From CAYVVD01 sp964454975 (GTDB taxonomy: Bacteria > Bacteroidota > Ignavibacteria > Kapaibacteriales > UBA2268), in contig CAYVVD010000024.1 in NCBI GenBank assembly GCA_964454975.1, positions 1 through 47,267 on the forward strand: a stretch of 47,267 nt of DNA, written 5' to 3'. The position numbers were made by a program, and so were the translations under genes. Below the pieces are notes generated by a model, which searched no databases, was not told the origin of the DNA, and saw only the letters and a list, made by a program, of their open reading frames with translations. Positions 16,478 to 24,885 of this stretch are shown here, piece after piece. How positions within the stretch are numbered: position 1 is the stretch's first letter; every line of letters begins with the position of its first letter.

Positions 16478-17437
16478 TTAAACGTTAATAGCTTTGATAG
16501 TATCAATCATGTATTTTGCCACTGCCTTTTCAGAGAAATGATTTTCATACCAGGCATGGGACTGTTTGTGGATTTCCAGCATTTCTTCCGGATTTTTAAG
16601 TAGTTGCCGGACTTTTTTCATACCTTCTTTCCAATTATCAACCTGGATTATAGGTGATCCACCGTAGTACGGCAAGTCAGGTAGCATGTCTGATATAATG
16701 ACACATCCGGACATCAATGCTTCGCAATGGCGGAATGTTTCGGGATTTGTGTAACCACCCGGGCATAGAGCGATTTTAGTATTTCCGAGTAATTCTGAAT
16801 ATTTTGCTATACTTAAGCCTGCTTTAAATTGCCTTGTGAAATTAATGTAATATCCATTTTTCTTTTCGATAAATTCCATTTTAAAGAATGATTTTAAAAA
16901 CTTGTGATACATTGAATTGCGAATAAAAACATTTGGTAAAAAGTTGAGATTCGAGAATTGCTTGTAAAAATCAATCCTATTTGTGTTTATTTGCCCTGAA
17001 AAGAAAACATTTATATCCCGCTTTAAAAAATCAATCGGTATTGGTTTATATCCTTTTACATAGCCGAGTGGCAGGGGAAACACTCTCGTTTTTGCCTTTG
17101 GGTGATATGGAAGGTGGTGCTTAAATACTAAATGATAATGTTCTGCTAAATGTGAGGGTATATCAGGATTTCCATCCGATAAATAAATTAGGATTTTATT
17201 GGTCTTTTCAACTTTTAAAGAAGCAGGTTGAATTTCTCTGTTACGCGATGAAAAAACGAAAAAATCATAATTATTGAAAAGACCAGGTTCTAATTCCAGG
17301 AACTTTGAAAAAATTCCAAGTAGATACTCAGTTTCCTGCAATGTATCAAAGCCATGTCGGGAATTACCATCAACATGTATGTTATCGAATTCTGAGCTTA
17401 ACATAAGAATTGGCAACGAAATATTATCCGCTGCCAA
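16478..17437 (-). CDS. Exostosin-like glycosyltransferase
   Basis: The 319-residue protein resembles the GT47/exostosin-type, GT-B-fold glycosyltransferases. Clues are TRVFPLPLGYVKGY in the N-terminal half, INVFFSGQINTNR, and the nucleotide-sugar binding segment TKIALCPGGYTNPETFRHCE followed by MSGCVIIS, where the Glu-containing loop is typical of the family. It is cytoplasmic with no membrane segment and probably adds a sugar to a surface glycan; the donor is unknown. Start is uncertain: TTG 17437 keeps the first beta strand (LPILMLSS), ATG 17404 would begin inside it, so the longer form is preferred. It follows the cupin gene by 31 bases on the same strand but is functionally unlike it. Confidence 0.8.
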   Translation of the reverse strand: MAADNISLPILMLSSEFDNIHVDGNSRHGFDTLQETEYLLGIFSKFLELEPGLFNNYDFFVFSSRNREIQPASLKVEKTNKILIYLSDGNPDIPSHLAEHYHLVFKHHLPYHPKAKTRVFPLPLGYVKGYKPIPIDFLKRDINVFFSGQINTNRIDFYKQFSNLNFLPNVFIRNSMYHKFLKSFFKMEFIEKKNGYYINFTRQFKAGLSIAKYSELLGNTKIALCPGGYTNPETFRHCEALMSGCVIISDMLPDLPYYGGSPIIQVDNWKEGMKKVRQLLKNPEEMLEIHKQSHAWYENHFSEKAVAKYMIDTIKAINV

Positions 17438-17468
17438 TCTAATAAATCTAACTCAATAATAATTGAAA

Positions 17469-17798
17469 TTAATTGCTTTTTATCATAACGAGCATCATTT
17501 TAAACTTCTCAACTGCGTTTACAGCATGAGGTATGTTCGCAGGCATGAGAATCATTTCCCCGGATTTTACTTCATGTGGTTTTCCGCCGATTCGTATTTC
17601 GGCAGATCCGTCTATCACGCAGACAAGAGCGTCAAACGGAGCAGTATGCTCGCTGAGAGCTTCTCCTTTGTCGAAAGCAAATAGTGTGACATTACCTGTC
17701 CCCTTTTTAACTATTGCCCTGCTGACAACTGAGTTGTCAGCGTATGTAACGGTATCAGCAACCTTGTTAACCTTTGCAGGTTCTATCTGGTTATTCAT
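17469..17798 (-). CDS. Cupin domain-containing protein
   Basis: The 109-residue protein is a single cupin barrel. Motif 1 region is LSEHTAPFDALVCVIDGSAE and motif 2 is GEMILMPANIPHAVNAVEKF, giving candidate metal ligands His, Glu and His. Stand-alone small cupins of this kind usually bind a metal and an anionic ligand, with enzymatic or sensory roles. GGGGAG lies just before the ATG. It overlaps the end of the DUF1858/DUF2249 gene by 8 bases, so the two are translationally coupled in the operon led by the DUF438 gene. Confidence 0.9.
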   Translation of the reverse strand: MNNQIEPAKVNKVADTVTYADNSVVSRAIVKKGTGNVTLFAFDKGEALSEHTAPFDALVCVIDGSAEIRIGGKPHEVKSGEMILMPANIPHAVNAVEKFKMMLVMIKSN

Positions 17799-18324
17799 TT
17801 TCTCCCCTTGTAAAATAAACTAAAAATTCATTTGCGCTTTTCTGATTTACCCAATGCCTGTATTTGAGGCTGATTGCCTTTTCTATTAGCGGAGCCGGCA
17901 AGAAGGGCGCTTTAAGTTCGAATATCTCTCCATCATTAAGAGCTTTCAGGTCAGCCATAACCTGGTGCACAGGGTGTTCACCTGCCTCGAGCATAGGAAT
18001 GGCATCCAGTGAATTAACTACTTTTTCTTTATCAAACCATTCAGGCTGTAAACTTGTATAATTCAAATCTTTAATGTCTGAGGCTTCATAATTATCCTGT
18101 CCTGCAACCTTGCGAAGTTTGTTAACGAGCACATCAACACGCAGATTACCTATTGCTGCGGCTTGTCGGAGCGTGGCAATTTTTGCTATTGTATTTCTCA
18201 ATACCGGGTTTTTCAACTTTTTAAATTCAGGAGCTATCCCGTAAAGTACTTCCTCAAGCTGCGGATAAGCATTCAGCAGTTCTGCTACTTTGGTTTTTGG
18301 AGTTATTATTAATTTATTCTCCAT
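17791..18324 (-). CDS. DUF1858/DUF2249 domain protein
   Basis: The 177-residue soluble protein has an N-terminal DUF1858-type segment (about 5-65; ITPKTKVAELLNAYPQLEEV, APEFKKLKNPVLRNTIAK, ATLRQAAAIG). Its C-terminal half resembles DUF2249 (DAIPMLEAGEHPVHQVMADL and HWVNQKSANEFLVYF), a small sulfur-carrier-like fold. These domains recur in operons of anaerobic and denitrifying bacteria with DUF438 and hemerythrin proteins. Biochemical role unknown. GGAG precedes the ATG. The gene overlaps the DUF438 gene by 11 bases upstream and the cupin gene by 8 bases downstream. Confidence 0.88.
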   Translation of the reverse strand: MENKLIITPKTKVAELLNAYPQLEEVLYGIAPEFKKLKNPVLRNTIAKIATLRQAAAIGNLRVDVLVNKLRKVAGQDNYEASDIKDLNYTSLQPEWFDKEKVVNSLDAIPMLEAGEHPVHQVMADLKALNDGEIFELKAPFLPAPLIEKAISLKYRHWVNQKSANEFLVYFTRGENE

Positions 18325-19564
18325 TTTTATTCTCCGAATAATTCAAGATCCGCTGTTCGCCCTCAAGTTTTCTGTGAGTTGTCAGGTCTTGTGAAACTTC
18401 GAGAGTGCCGAGGTATTCACCGTCATCGTTTCTTAAAGCAAAATATTCAATATGGATAAATCGTTTGCCTCCAAGATTTATCCAGAATGGAGCGTGGTCC
18501 TGCCTGCCACTCTTGAAATCGTCAACAATTTTCTCAACAATATGTACGCTTGCGGGTGGGTGGCAGAGCCTTACATCCCGATTGATAATCGAGCGGCTCC
18601 TCGTAAATATTCTATGGCTTCCCTGAGAGAAAAATTTCACCTTGTCATTCTTATCAACAAATGTAATGTCAGCAGGCATTGTATTCAGAATGGCTTTTAT
18701 CTCTTCTGATGAGAAACTACCCGATGGAAGCTGGATGTGGTCTCCAAACTCAGTCTGTTCATCTGATTGCGCTTCTGCTATATCTTTTGGTTTCCACTCT
18801 ACAGGCGGATCATACAGGCAAAAACCAATCTCCATTGTCTGCCTGCTAATGCTGTACCAATCAACGTCTGTAAGATTATCCATACTCATGGGGAGGAGTA
18901 TTTCTTCTTCTTTTTTTATCATGTCCTCAACACCCTGAATAGCAGGCTTTATAATTATCTCAGCAGATGATGCAAGGTCATCAGGAGTTAAACCTTCGGT
19001 TTTAAGTATTTCCAGGCTGCCTTTTAGTAGTTCACGTATTTCATCGTGTTTGCCCCACATTACTTTTGGCGGGCCTGTAATTCCTGCTTTTTCGAGATAG
19101 GGAAATAGCAGGTATTCTTTGCGTTGGTAGTGCTTCTCCACATCCATTACCTGGTTGAGCATGCCAATCAGGTTAAACATTGCGCCGGAGAACTCATCAC
19201 CACTTAACTTATCCACTGAGCCCAGTAACGATTTGAATTGCCCGGTCACATTTTCAAGTTCACGGTTTTCCTTTTGAAAGACGTCAACCGGATGGCCCGG
19301 CGGGACAATACTAATCCCGGACAGGTCAATATTTCCCTTCAGCACAAGCTGATGAATGTCGCAAAGTCGTTGCACTTCCTCAACAGGGAGGCCTTCTTCT
19401 ATTAATTCCTGCTCTACCTGAACAACTTCTCCGTAGGGTACTTGTTCAAGTGATTCTACAAGTTGCTCTCGTACTTTATCGGGTGTTTCCCCCTCGTGCA
19501 GCTTCAGGATAAGTTCCTTCAGCCGTGCTTTCCTTACATTTGAATTGTTGATTAGTTCGCTCAT
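18314..19564 (-). CDS. DUF438-hemerythrin-PAS domain protein
   Basis: The 416-residue cytoplasmic protein has DUF438 at the N-terminus (about 10-85; LKELILKLHEGETPDKVREQ and VEEVQRLCDIHQLVLKG). A hemerythrin-type HHE domain follows (about 90-235), with candidate di-iron ligands in EKHYQRKEYLLFPYLEKAG, MWGKHDEIRELL and EEEILLPM. A C-terminal PAS domain spans about 285-400 (DITFVDKNDKVKFFSQGSHR, then HIEYFALRNDDGEYLGTLEV). The architecture suggests sensing of O2 or NO by di-iron with output through PAS; the family occurs in anaerobes and denitrifiers. AGGAA precedes the ATG. It leads a three-gene operon and faces a Crp/Fnr regulator across a 440-base intergenic region. Confidence 0.93.
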   Translation of the reverse strand: MSELINNSNVRKARLKELILKLHEGETPDKVREQLVESLEQVPYGEVVQVEQELIEEGLPVEEVQRLCDIHQLVLKGNIDLSGISIVPPGHPVDVFQKENRELENVTGQFKSLLGSVDKLSGDEFSGAMFNLIGMLNQVMDVEKHYQRKEYLLFPYLEKAGITGPPKVMWGKHDEIRELLKGSLEILKTEGLTPDDLASSAEIIIKPAIQGVEDMIKKEEEILLPMSMDNLTDVDWYSISRQTMEIGFCLYDPPVEWKPKDIAEAQSDEQTEFGDHIQLPSGSFSSEEIKAILNTMPADITFVDKNDKVKFFSQGSHRIFTRSRSIINRDVRLCHPPASVHIVEKIVDDFKSGRQDHAPFWINLGGKRFIHIEYFALRNDDGEYLGTLEVSQDLTTHRKLEGEQRILNYSENKNGE

Positions 19565-20004
19565 TTTATTCCTGCAAGATTATATTGGTTATAAACAGAC
19601 TATTAATTCCGATTAGTTGACGTAAACATTTCAATTCTATTTTCAAAATAAAAGGAAAAATTTTGAATACCTAATTAATTAGCATTAATCATTCGGAATC
19701 ATTTGTCTGATTTAGATCTCTTCCTAAATAATCGCAAGGTAAGTGCAAAGCTTATTGAAATTGTTTATCTCACTTTTTCCTTCATGATGTTGCTTGTTGT
19801 TCCTGATTTATCCCAAATGGTTAATATATTTTGCCATTCATTTATTTTTCAAAAATTTATTATATCGTTTTTATTGGGACGTTGGCCCGGATTCTCTCCG
19901 CACCTATTGCAACGGCGTGGGTAAGCGTGGAGTACGGCTGAGCGAATTCAGGCATGGATGCTGTAAACTAAAGAAGCGGTATTTGCTTCTTATATCCTGA
20001 CAAG
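19565..20004. promoter_or_regulatory. Divergent intergenic region with a GC-rich, foldable segment
   Basis: This 440-base region separates the DUF438 operon from the Crp/Fnr gene and should hold both promoters. CTAATTAATTAG near 19671 is a perfect 12-bp palindrome. From about 19876 to 19970 composition becomes clearly GC-richer than the AT-rich flanks and can fold (CTCCGCAC with GCGTGGAG, seven of eight pairs with one G-T). Its nature is unknown: leader RNA, remnant of an inserted element, or small RNA. No Fnr-type TTGAT-N4-ATCAA site was found. Confidence 0.45.
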
Positions 20005-20658
20005 ATGTTTGCAATCTTAGAACCGGGAATAATGGAAATTGATAAAAAAATATTATCTTTTTTGAAACCTGAATTAGTTGATAAGATACTTAAATATTCA
20101 AGTGTCGAGTCAATCCCCAAAGGCACTGAAATACTAAAAGAGCAGGAGTATGTTAAAGCATTGCCGATTGTAATCAACGGACTTGTAAGAGTATATTCAA
20201 GGTTTGACGAAAAGGAATTATTACTCTACTATTTAGAACCTGCACAAAGCTGTGTAATGACATTCTATGCAGCCTTTAAAAACACTCCAAGTAAGGTGAT
20301 TGCCATTACTGAAGAAGACTCAATTGTACTTATGATCCCTGTTCATCTGTTACTAATATGGTTAAAGGAGTATCCGGATTTCAATGAATTATTTTATAAT
20401 CAATTCAATCTTAGATATTCAGAACTCATAAATATAATTGGAAGCTTGTTGCTAAATAAAATGGACAAGAGACTTTATGACCATTTAAAAAAGAAATTAG
20501 AATTGATTAATAAAGACTCAATTAAGATGAGTCATAATCAGTTGGCTACCGAATTAGGCACTGCCCGAGAAGTTATTTCCAGGGTCTTGAAAAAACTAGA
20601 AACTGATGGGAGGGTTGTCCAAAATTCAGGTGAAATAAAAATTATTGCTAAGTGGTGA
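20005..20658 (+). CDS. Crp/Fnr family transcriptional regulator
   Basis: The 217-residue protein has an N-terminal cyclic-nucleotide-binding-like beta roll (about 15-130; IPKGTEILKEQEYVKALPIV then GLVRVYSRFDEKELLLYYLE). A C-terminal winged helix-turn-helix (about 150-215) has recognition region MSHNQLATELGTAREVISRV. There is no FNR-type four-cysteine cluster; one Cys occurs in QSCVMTFYAAF, at the place where related Bacteroidota regulators read CALSLTC. Such regulators often sit beside DUF2892/YgaP-like proteins, as here. Start may be ATG 20005 or ATG 20032 (GGGAATA upstream); the longer form is given. It probably controls the divergent DUF438 operon and its own. Confidence 0.92.
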   Translation: MFAILEPGIMEIDKKILSFLKPELVDKILKYSSVESIPKGTEILKEQEYVKALPIVINGLVRVYSRFDEKELLLYYLEPAQSCVMTFYAAFKNTPSKVIAITEEDSIVLMIPVHLLLIWLKEYPDFNELFYNQFNLRYSELINIIGSLLLNKMDKRLYDHLKKKLELINKDSIKMSHNQLATELGTAREVISRVLKKLETDGRVVQNSGEIKIIAKW

Positions 20659-20735
20659 CCGAAGTCACTGCATAGCAATAAAATAACGCCTATATTTGTA
20701 ATGTAATTTTTTAATAACCATTAAATTTTTAAAAT

Positions 20736-20945
20736 ATGAAAAACATGGGTTCAGCAGACAGAATTATTAGAGTATCAATCGCTGCAATTGTAGGAGTTCT
20801 TTATCTAACAGGAACAATTTCGGGAGCAATTGGTGTCATACTTTTAGTACTGGCAGGCGTAATGGTTTTAACCAGTTTAATCAGCTTCTGTCCTTTATAT
20901 GCACCATTCGGGATAAGAACTTGTCCTCTCAAAGAAAAGAAATGA
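20736..20945 (+). CDS. DUF2892 (YgaP-type) inner-membrane protein
   Basis: The 69-residue protein has an amphipathic N-terminus (MGSADRIIRVSIAAIVGV) and two membrane helices. It ends in the DUF2892 signature FCPLYAPFGIRTCPLK with two conserved cysteines. The family occurs alone or fused to rhodanese (YgaP), handling sulfur or cyanide-related chemistry at the membrane. It follows the Crp/Fnr gene by 77 bases on the same strand, so the two are likely co-regulated. Confidence 0.92.
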   Translation: MKNMGSADRIIRVSIAAIVGVLYLTGTISGAIGVILLVLAGVMVLTSLISFCPLYAPFGIRTCPLKEKK

Positions 20946-20998
20946 GAGAGATTGATAAGATTAAATTAATAGAACTTGGTTTAAAACCCGGCCTAAAT

Positions 20999-21754
20999 TT
21001 ATAAGCTTTCCACCGCTACAGGTTTAACAATCTGCCTGAGTTTTATTATTCCTATTGCGTTGAACAGCTTAATCACCTGCCAGATAGGATCAAACTCGTG
21101 CCAGCGTACGCCGAAATTGGCCCTGCTGCTTAACTTGTGATGATTGTTGTGGTAGCTCTCCCCGAGCATTAGAAAGTCAAATGGAAGAAAATTTTTTGAT
21201 GTGTCATTTACCTTGAAGTTTACATATCCGTATTTGTGAGCAAACCAGTTGATTATTACACCATGTACCGGGCCGGTCAGGAAATGTAAAGGAAGGAACA
21301 TATACATCCACCACTCAGTAGCGAACATTACATAAATAGAGATATATATTCCCACCCATACGAATTTAGTCCACCAGGAAATGCCAAATCGGTCAAATGC
21401 GTGCCATTCGGGCAGATCCTTTTTGTATTTAGGGTCAACCTCAACTTTGTTCCACAAAATATTGCTATACACATCAGATGTCCTCCACATCATCAGGAAG
21501 AGATTTTTGTCATATTTAGGAGAGTGCGGATCGAGTTCAGTGTCGGCATTTGCGTGGTGCATCCTGTGGAGAATCCCGTATGCATAAGGGCTGAGATAGG
21601 CGGAACCTTGTGCAATAAACGAGAAAATAAAGAAGACACGCTCCCATGTTTTAGACATAGAGAACATTTTATGGGCGGAATACCTGTGATGGAAAAAGGT
21701 CTGGAAAAAGAGTGAGAAGTACCAGTGGAAGACAACGAACGCTATTATTACCAT
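20999..21754 (-). CDS. Fatty acid / acyl-CoA desaturase
   Basis: The 251-residue membrane enzyme has three histidine boxes of the di-iron desaturase family: HHRYSAHK (about 22-29), HRMHHAN (about 64-70), and HNNHHKL near 200. Hydrophobic segments lie before box 1 and between boxes 2 and 3. It resembles delta-9 stearoyl-CoA or acyl-lipid desaturases, which insert a cis double bond into saturated acyl chains using O2 and electrons, so the host meets oxygen at least sometimes. Ferredoxin or cytochrome b5 partners are not nearby. It is somewhat short compared with about 300 residues for many homologs, missing part of the N-terminal hydrophobic region. Confidence 0.92.
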   Translation of the reverse strand: MVIIAFVVFHWYFSLFFQTFFHHRYSAHKMFSMSKTWERVFFIFSFIAQGSAYLSPYAYGILHRMHHANADTELDPHSPKYDKNLFLMMWRTSDVYSNILWNKVEVDPKYKKDLPEWHAFDRFGISWWTKFVWVGIYISIYVMFATEWWMYMFLPLHFLTGPVHGVIINWFAHKYGYVNFKVNDTSKNFLPFDFLMLGESYHNNHHKLSSRANFGVRWHEFDPIWQVIKLFNAIGIIKLRQIVKPVAVESL

Positions 21755-21871
21755 AGTATTTCATTTTAGTTAATTCAATACTAAGTATTAACGGTTAATT
21801 AATGTTAATTATTTTGAAAAAAGGGCAAATCTGATAGGGATTGAAACACATTCAGAGTTATTTAAAACGCA

Positions 21872-24787
21872 TTAATACGATAACTTAACACCAATACGCC
21901 CCCACCAGGAATAAAATTCCTGCTGGAGTATTCTTTTGTCTTCATCCTTTTCGTATTTGCCGAGATAAAATTTCAAGGGTGCATTTGTCAAATTGATTAC
22001 ATCGGCAAAAAACTTAATATTCTCGGTCAATGCGTAATTTACTGTGAAATCAAGATGCCATGCTTCGTCATAATAGACATCAAGATCCTCATCTGCTCCA
22101 AGGCTGTAAAGGAAAGCATCATGGTAATTAGCCGAAATCTTTGTATAAAATAGCCCGTCATCATAATACAATGCAATATTTGTTGTATGCTTGGCCTGAC
22201 CCGGAAGCTTTAATTCTTCGCGCAGAGAGTCATTCTGGTAGAGGCTAAGGTCGTCCTCGCCGAAAATCACTACTGCATCAGCATAATTTGCCGGGTATCG
22301 TTGGTTAATGTATGCGAAAGATTCAGTGAAAGTATAATTTGTATAAATACCAAAATTACTTAAAAAGTCCAGTTTGGTATTCTTTAGGAAATCAAATTTG
22401 AATTGTGCCTGGATTTCAGCGCCATAAACTTCTGCCTCGATTCCGTTGACTGACTTTTCGATTTCAACCAGGCCGTAATCGCTGAAGTCCACACCTTCAT
22501 GTGCAAATCGTTTGAAATAAAAAATAAAGTCATCAATTTTTTTATAGAAAAGACCACCGGAAAGGATTCCGCCACCGGCAGTTAAGTATGTCTCGCCCAA
22601 TAAATCGAAATTCAATGATGTCGGGAATATAAGGTCAGGGTTACCATAACGCACTTCCTCGCGATCCTGCTCCCTGTATGGAAGAACGTCTTCAAAATTC
22701 GGCCTGGAATAAGTATATGTAACAGCACCCCTTAAGTTCGATAAATCATCTATTGCATAACGTACCTGGAATTGTGGCAGGACAAATGTATGCGTCCTTT
22801 TGTCATACAAAGTATCAAGTGATTCGAAATTTCCTCTTCTTGTTTGAATTAGTCTTCCCGAGTAATCAATATCGGTTTCTTCCCAGCGCAATCCGCCAAG
22901 CAGCATTATATTACCCAGATCATGTCTTACCATTCCATATACGGCATATATATCTTCTTTTGCTGAATAATCCTCGCCGTTGGAGTGGGCTTTTGTTGCT
23001 GTTCTGTCGTAAATAAAAAACTGTGGGAAAAACTCGAAAAAGTTTCTCATTTTTCCGGGGTCGGGCATGTAATCAATAAGATAACCCTTGTCCAGGAGAT
23101 TGTCCTCGCTGAAATCAGAAGAAATACGCTCGAGGGATAAAGTATCGCCTTCTCCGGGGTATACTTTTGAATCCATGAAATATGCACTGTAAACCTGGGA
23201 AGTTATATCAGCGGTCTTGTTTTTGAATCTTGCTTTTCCCCCAAACTTAAAGTGGCCGGCATTGTCCGTACCAAACTTATAAGGAATCGTAAAGTTGACC
23301 TTGGCTGTTAAATTTCTATCTCTGACATTGGTAGTTTCAAAAATCAGTTCTTCAAGGTCATATCGGTCGTATTCAGTAGCATTCTGTGCATTTTCAGGAT
23401 CAGGGTAAGTTACGACAGGGTAGTCAGGGTTATCAGTGTTGAACTTCATTGCAATTGCCTGCCCTGGATTTTCAAATATAGCTTGAATTTTATCCGGTTC
23501 GTCTTCAGCCGCAACTCCGTATGACAATTCGAAGTTAAGAAAAAGGTTATTGAGGTCGAAATCGCCGCCAAAGTTAATTGTATTCAGCTTCTGAATTTCC
23601 AACCTTTCCCGCATGTCGTGTTCAATTCCGCCATAGAGGTAGTATCGTTCGCTAATTGCATCGTCCAAATCATATACTTTGACTCTGCGTAATTCATTAT
23701 CAGAGAATTGGTTCAACATACCTCGCAAGTATAAAGATGAGTTATTCCCTAAGTCATAATCAAAGGTAGCACTTAATCCAATTCTTTCGCGAGTAATATT
23801 ATAGTGTCGTAATTGAACTTCACGGTACTGGATATGGTAATTATCATTTCCTTCGCCTGTACTACCCCAGAACGGCCCTTTTGCATATTTGAATTCCATA
23901 TTGTCTGAGCCCTGGTTATTCTGATAGTAACTGCTGTTCAGATGAAAACCAAAGTCGCCCCTGCGCTGTCCGTATGAAAACTGCAACTGGTAGTTCCCGG
24001 ATTGACGAAGATTGCCGTAACCACCGGACATGGTTGCCCTAATTTCTGGGATTTCACTTGTAGCCTTTTTTGTAATAATGTTAACGTTTCCTGCAATTCC
24101 GTCTGCATCCATGTCCGGAGTTAAAACTTTAGATATTTCGATAAAATCTATCTGGTCTGCAGAAATTATATCCATACCTACATAACGAACTCCGCTTTCC
24201 GGTGAAGGTATCTGTTCACCATTGATGTTGAAGTTGGTTAATTCGGGTGGCGTACCTCTTAGCTGCACATATTTTCCCTCTCCCTGATCCCGCTGAAGCG
24301 TGATGCCGGGGATTCGCTGCATAGCTTCTGCTGCATTTAAATCCGGGAATTGTTCAATCTGCTCTGAAGAGACAACATTAATAATATTAACTGCTTCCCT
24401 TTGCTCTATGAAAGCTTTCATCTGGCCTTCAGCTTCGCCTTCTACCGTTACCTCATCCATTTCAGCAGCCAGTGAAGCCAGTTCAACATTAAAAAAAGGA
24501 TTCTTTTTTGTATTGAAGTTATGACTTATTGTATCAGCATCGTAGCCGATGTAATTAATTCTCAGCCGGATAGGGTTCTCCTTGATATTCTCAATTTCAA
24601 AAATTCCATTTTTGTTAGAAATAGAACCTCTTTTTGTATCAAGGATAGTAATAGTGGCTCCCGGCAGTGGTTCACCATTGTCTTTATCAATAACACGGCC
24701 GGAAACTTTGTTTTGTGCAATAGCAGCAGCAGAAAGTAATACAAAAGCAAAAAAGGTAACAAAGCGGAATTTCATGTTTGATGCCAT
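21872..24787 (-). CDS. TonB-dependent outer membrane receptor
   Basis: The 971-residue outer-membrane protein has a signal peptide, a carboxypeptidase-regulatory-like domain (about 27-110; VSGRVIDKDNGEPLPGATI), a plug domain (about 130-240; NAAEAMQRIPGITLQRD, then VQLRGTPPELTNFNINGEQI and NVNIITKKA) and a large 22-strand-type beta barrel ending GRIGVKLSY. The barrel's aromatic-rich strands fit TonB-dependent transport of a glycan or siderophore; no SusD partner is nearby, so the substrate is open. It lies 98 bases downstream of the T9SS protein gene on the same strand, with a hairpin between them. Start may be ATG 24787 or 24775 (MKFRFVTFF). Confidence 0.95.
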   Translation of the reverse strand: MASNMKFRFVTFFAFVLLSAAAIAQNKVSGRVIDKDNGEPLPGATITILDTKRGSISNKNGIFEIENIKENPIRLRINYIGYDADTISHNFNTKKNPFFNVELASLAAEMDEVTVEGEAEGQMKAFIEQREAVNIINVVSSEQIEQFPDLNAAEAMQRIPGITLQRDQGEGKYVQLRGTPPELTNFNINGEQIPSPESGVRYVGMDIISADQIDFIEISKVLTPDMDADGIAGNVNIITKKATSEIPEIRATMSGGYGNLRQSGNYQLQFSYGQRRGDFGFHLNSSYYQNNQGSDNMEFKYAKGPFWGSTGEGNDNYHIQYREVQLRHYNITRERIGLSATFDYDLGNNSSLYLRGMLNQFSDNELRRVKVYDLDDAISERYYLYGGIEHDMRERLEIQKLNTINFGGDFDLNNLFLNFELSYGVAAEDEPDKIQAIFENPGQAIAMKFNTDNPDYPVVTYPDPENAQNATEYDRYDLEELIFETTNVRDRNLTAKVNFTIPYKFGTDNAGHFKFGGKARFKNKTADITSQVYSAYFMDSKVYPGEGDTLSLERISSDFSEDNLLDKGYLIDYMPDPGKMRNFFEFFPQFFIYDRTATKAHSNGEDYSAKEDIYAVYGMVRHDLGNIMLLGGLRWEETDIDYSGRLIQTRRGNFESLDTLYDKRTHTFVLPQFQVRYAIDDLSNLRGAVTYTYSRPNFEDVLPYREQDREEVRYGNPDLIFPTSLNFDLLGETYLTAGGGILSGGLFYKKIDDFIFYFKRFAHEGVDFSDYGLVEIEKSVNGIEAEVYGAEIQAQFKFDFLKNTKLDFLSNFGIYTNYTFTESFAYINQRYPANYADAVVIFGEDDLSLYQNDSLREELKLPGQAKHTTNIALYYDDGLFYTKISANYHDAFLYSLGADEDLDVYYDEAWHLDFTVNYALTENIKFFADVINLTNAPLKFYLGKYEKDEDKRILQQEFYSWWGRIGVKLSY

Positions 24788-24842
24788 GATGATAAAATCA
24801 ACTTTTTTTATATGGGATAATGGTTAACATTAATGAAGTAAG

Positions 24843-24875
24843 TAAAATCAAGGCTACCCTAATAAGGGCAGCCTT
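24843..24875 (-). terminator. Hairpin terminator after the T9SS repeat-protein gene
   Basis: On the minus strand AAGGCTGCCCT and AGGGTAGCCTT pair over eleven bases with one mismatch, then GATTTTAC follows. It begins about 11 bases beyond the stop of the gene at 24886-26544 and probably ends or attenuates its transcript before the TonB receptor gene. Confidence 0.68.
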
Positions 24876-24885
24876 ATAGATAAAA

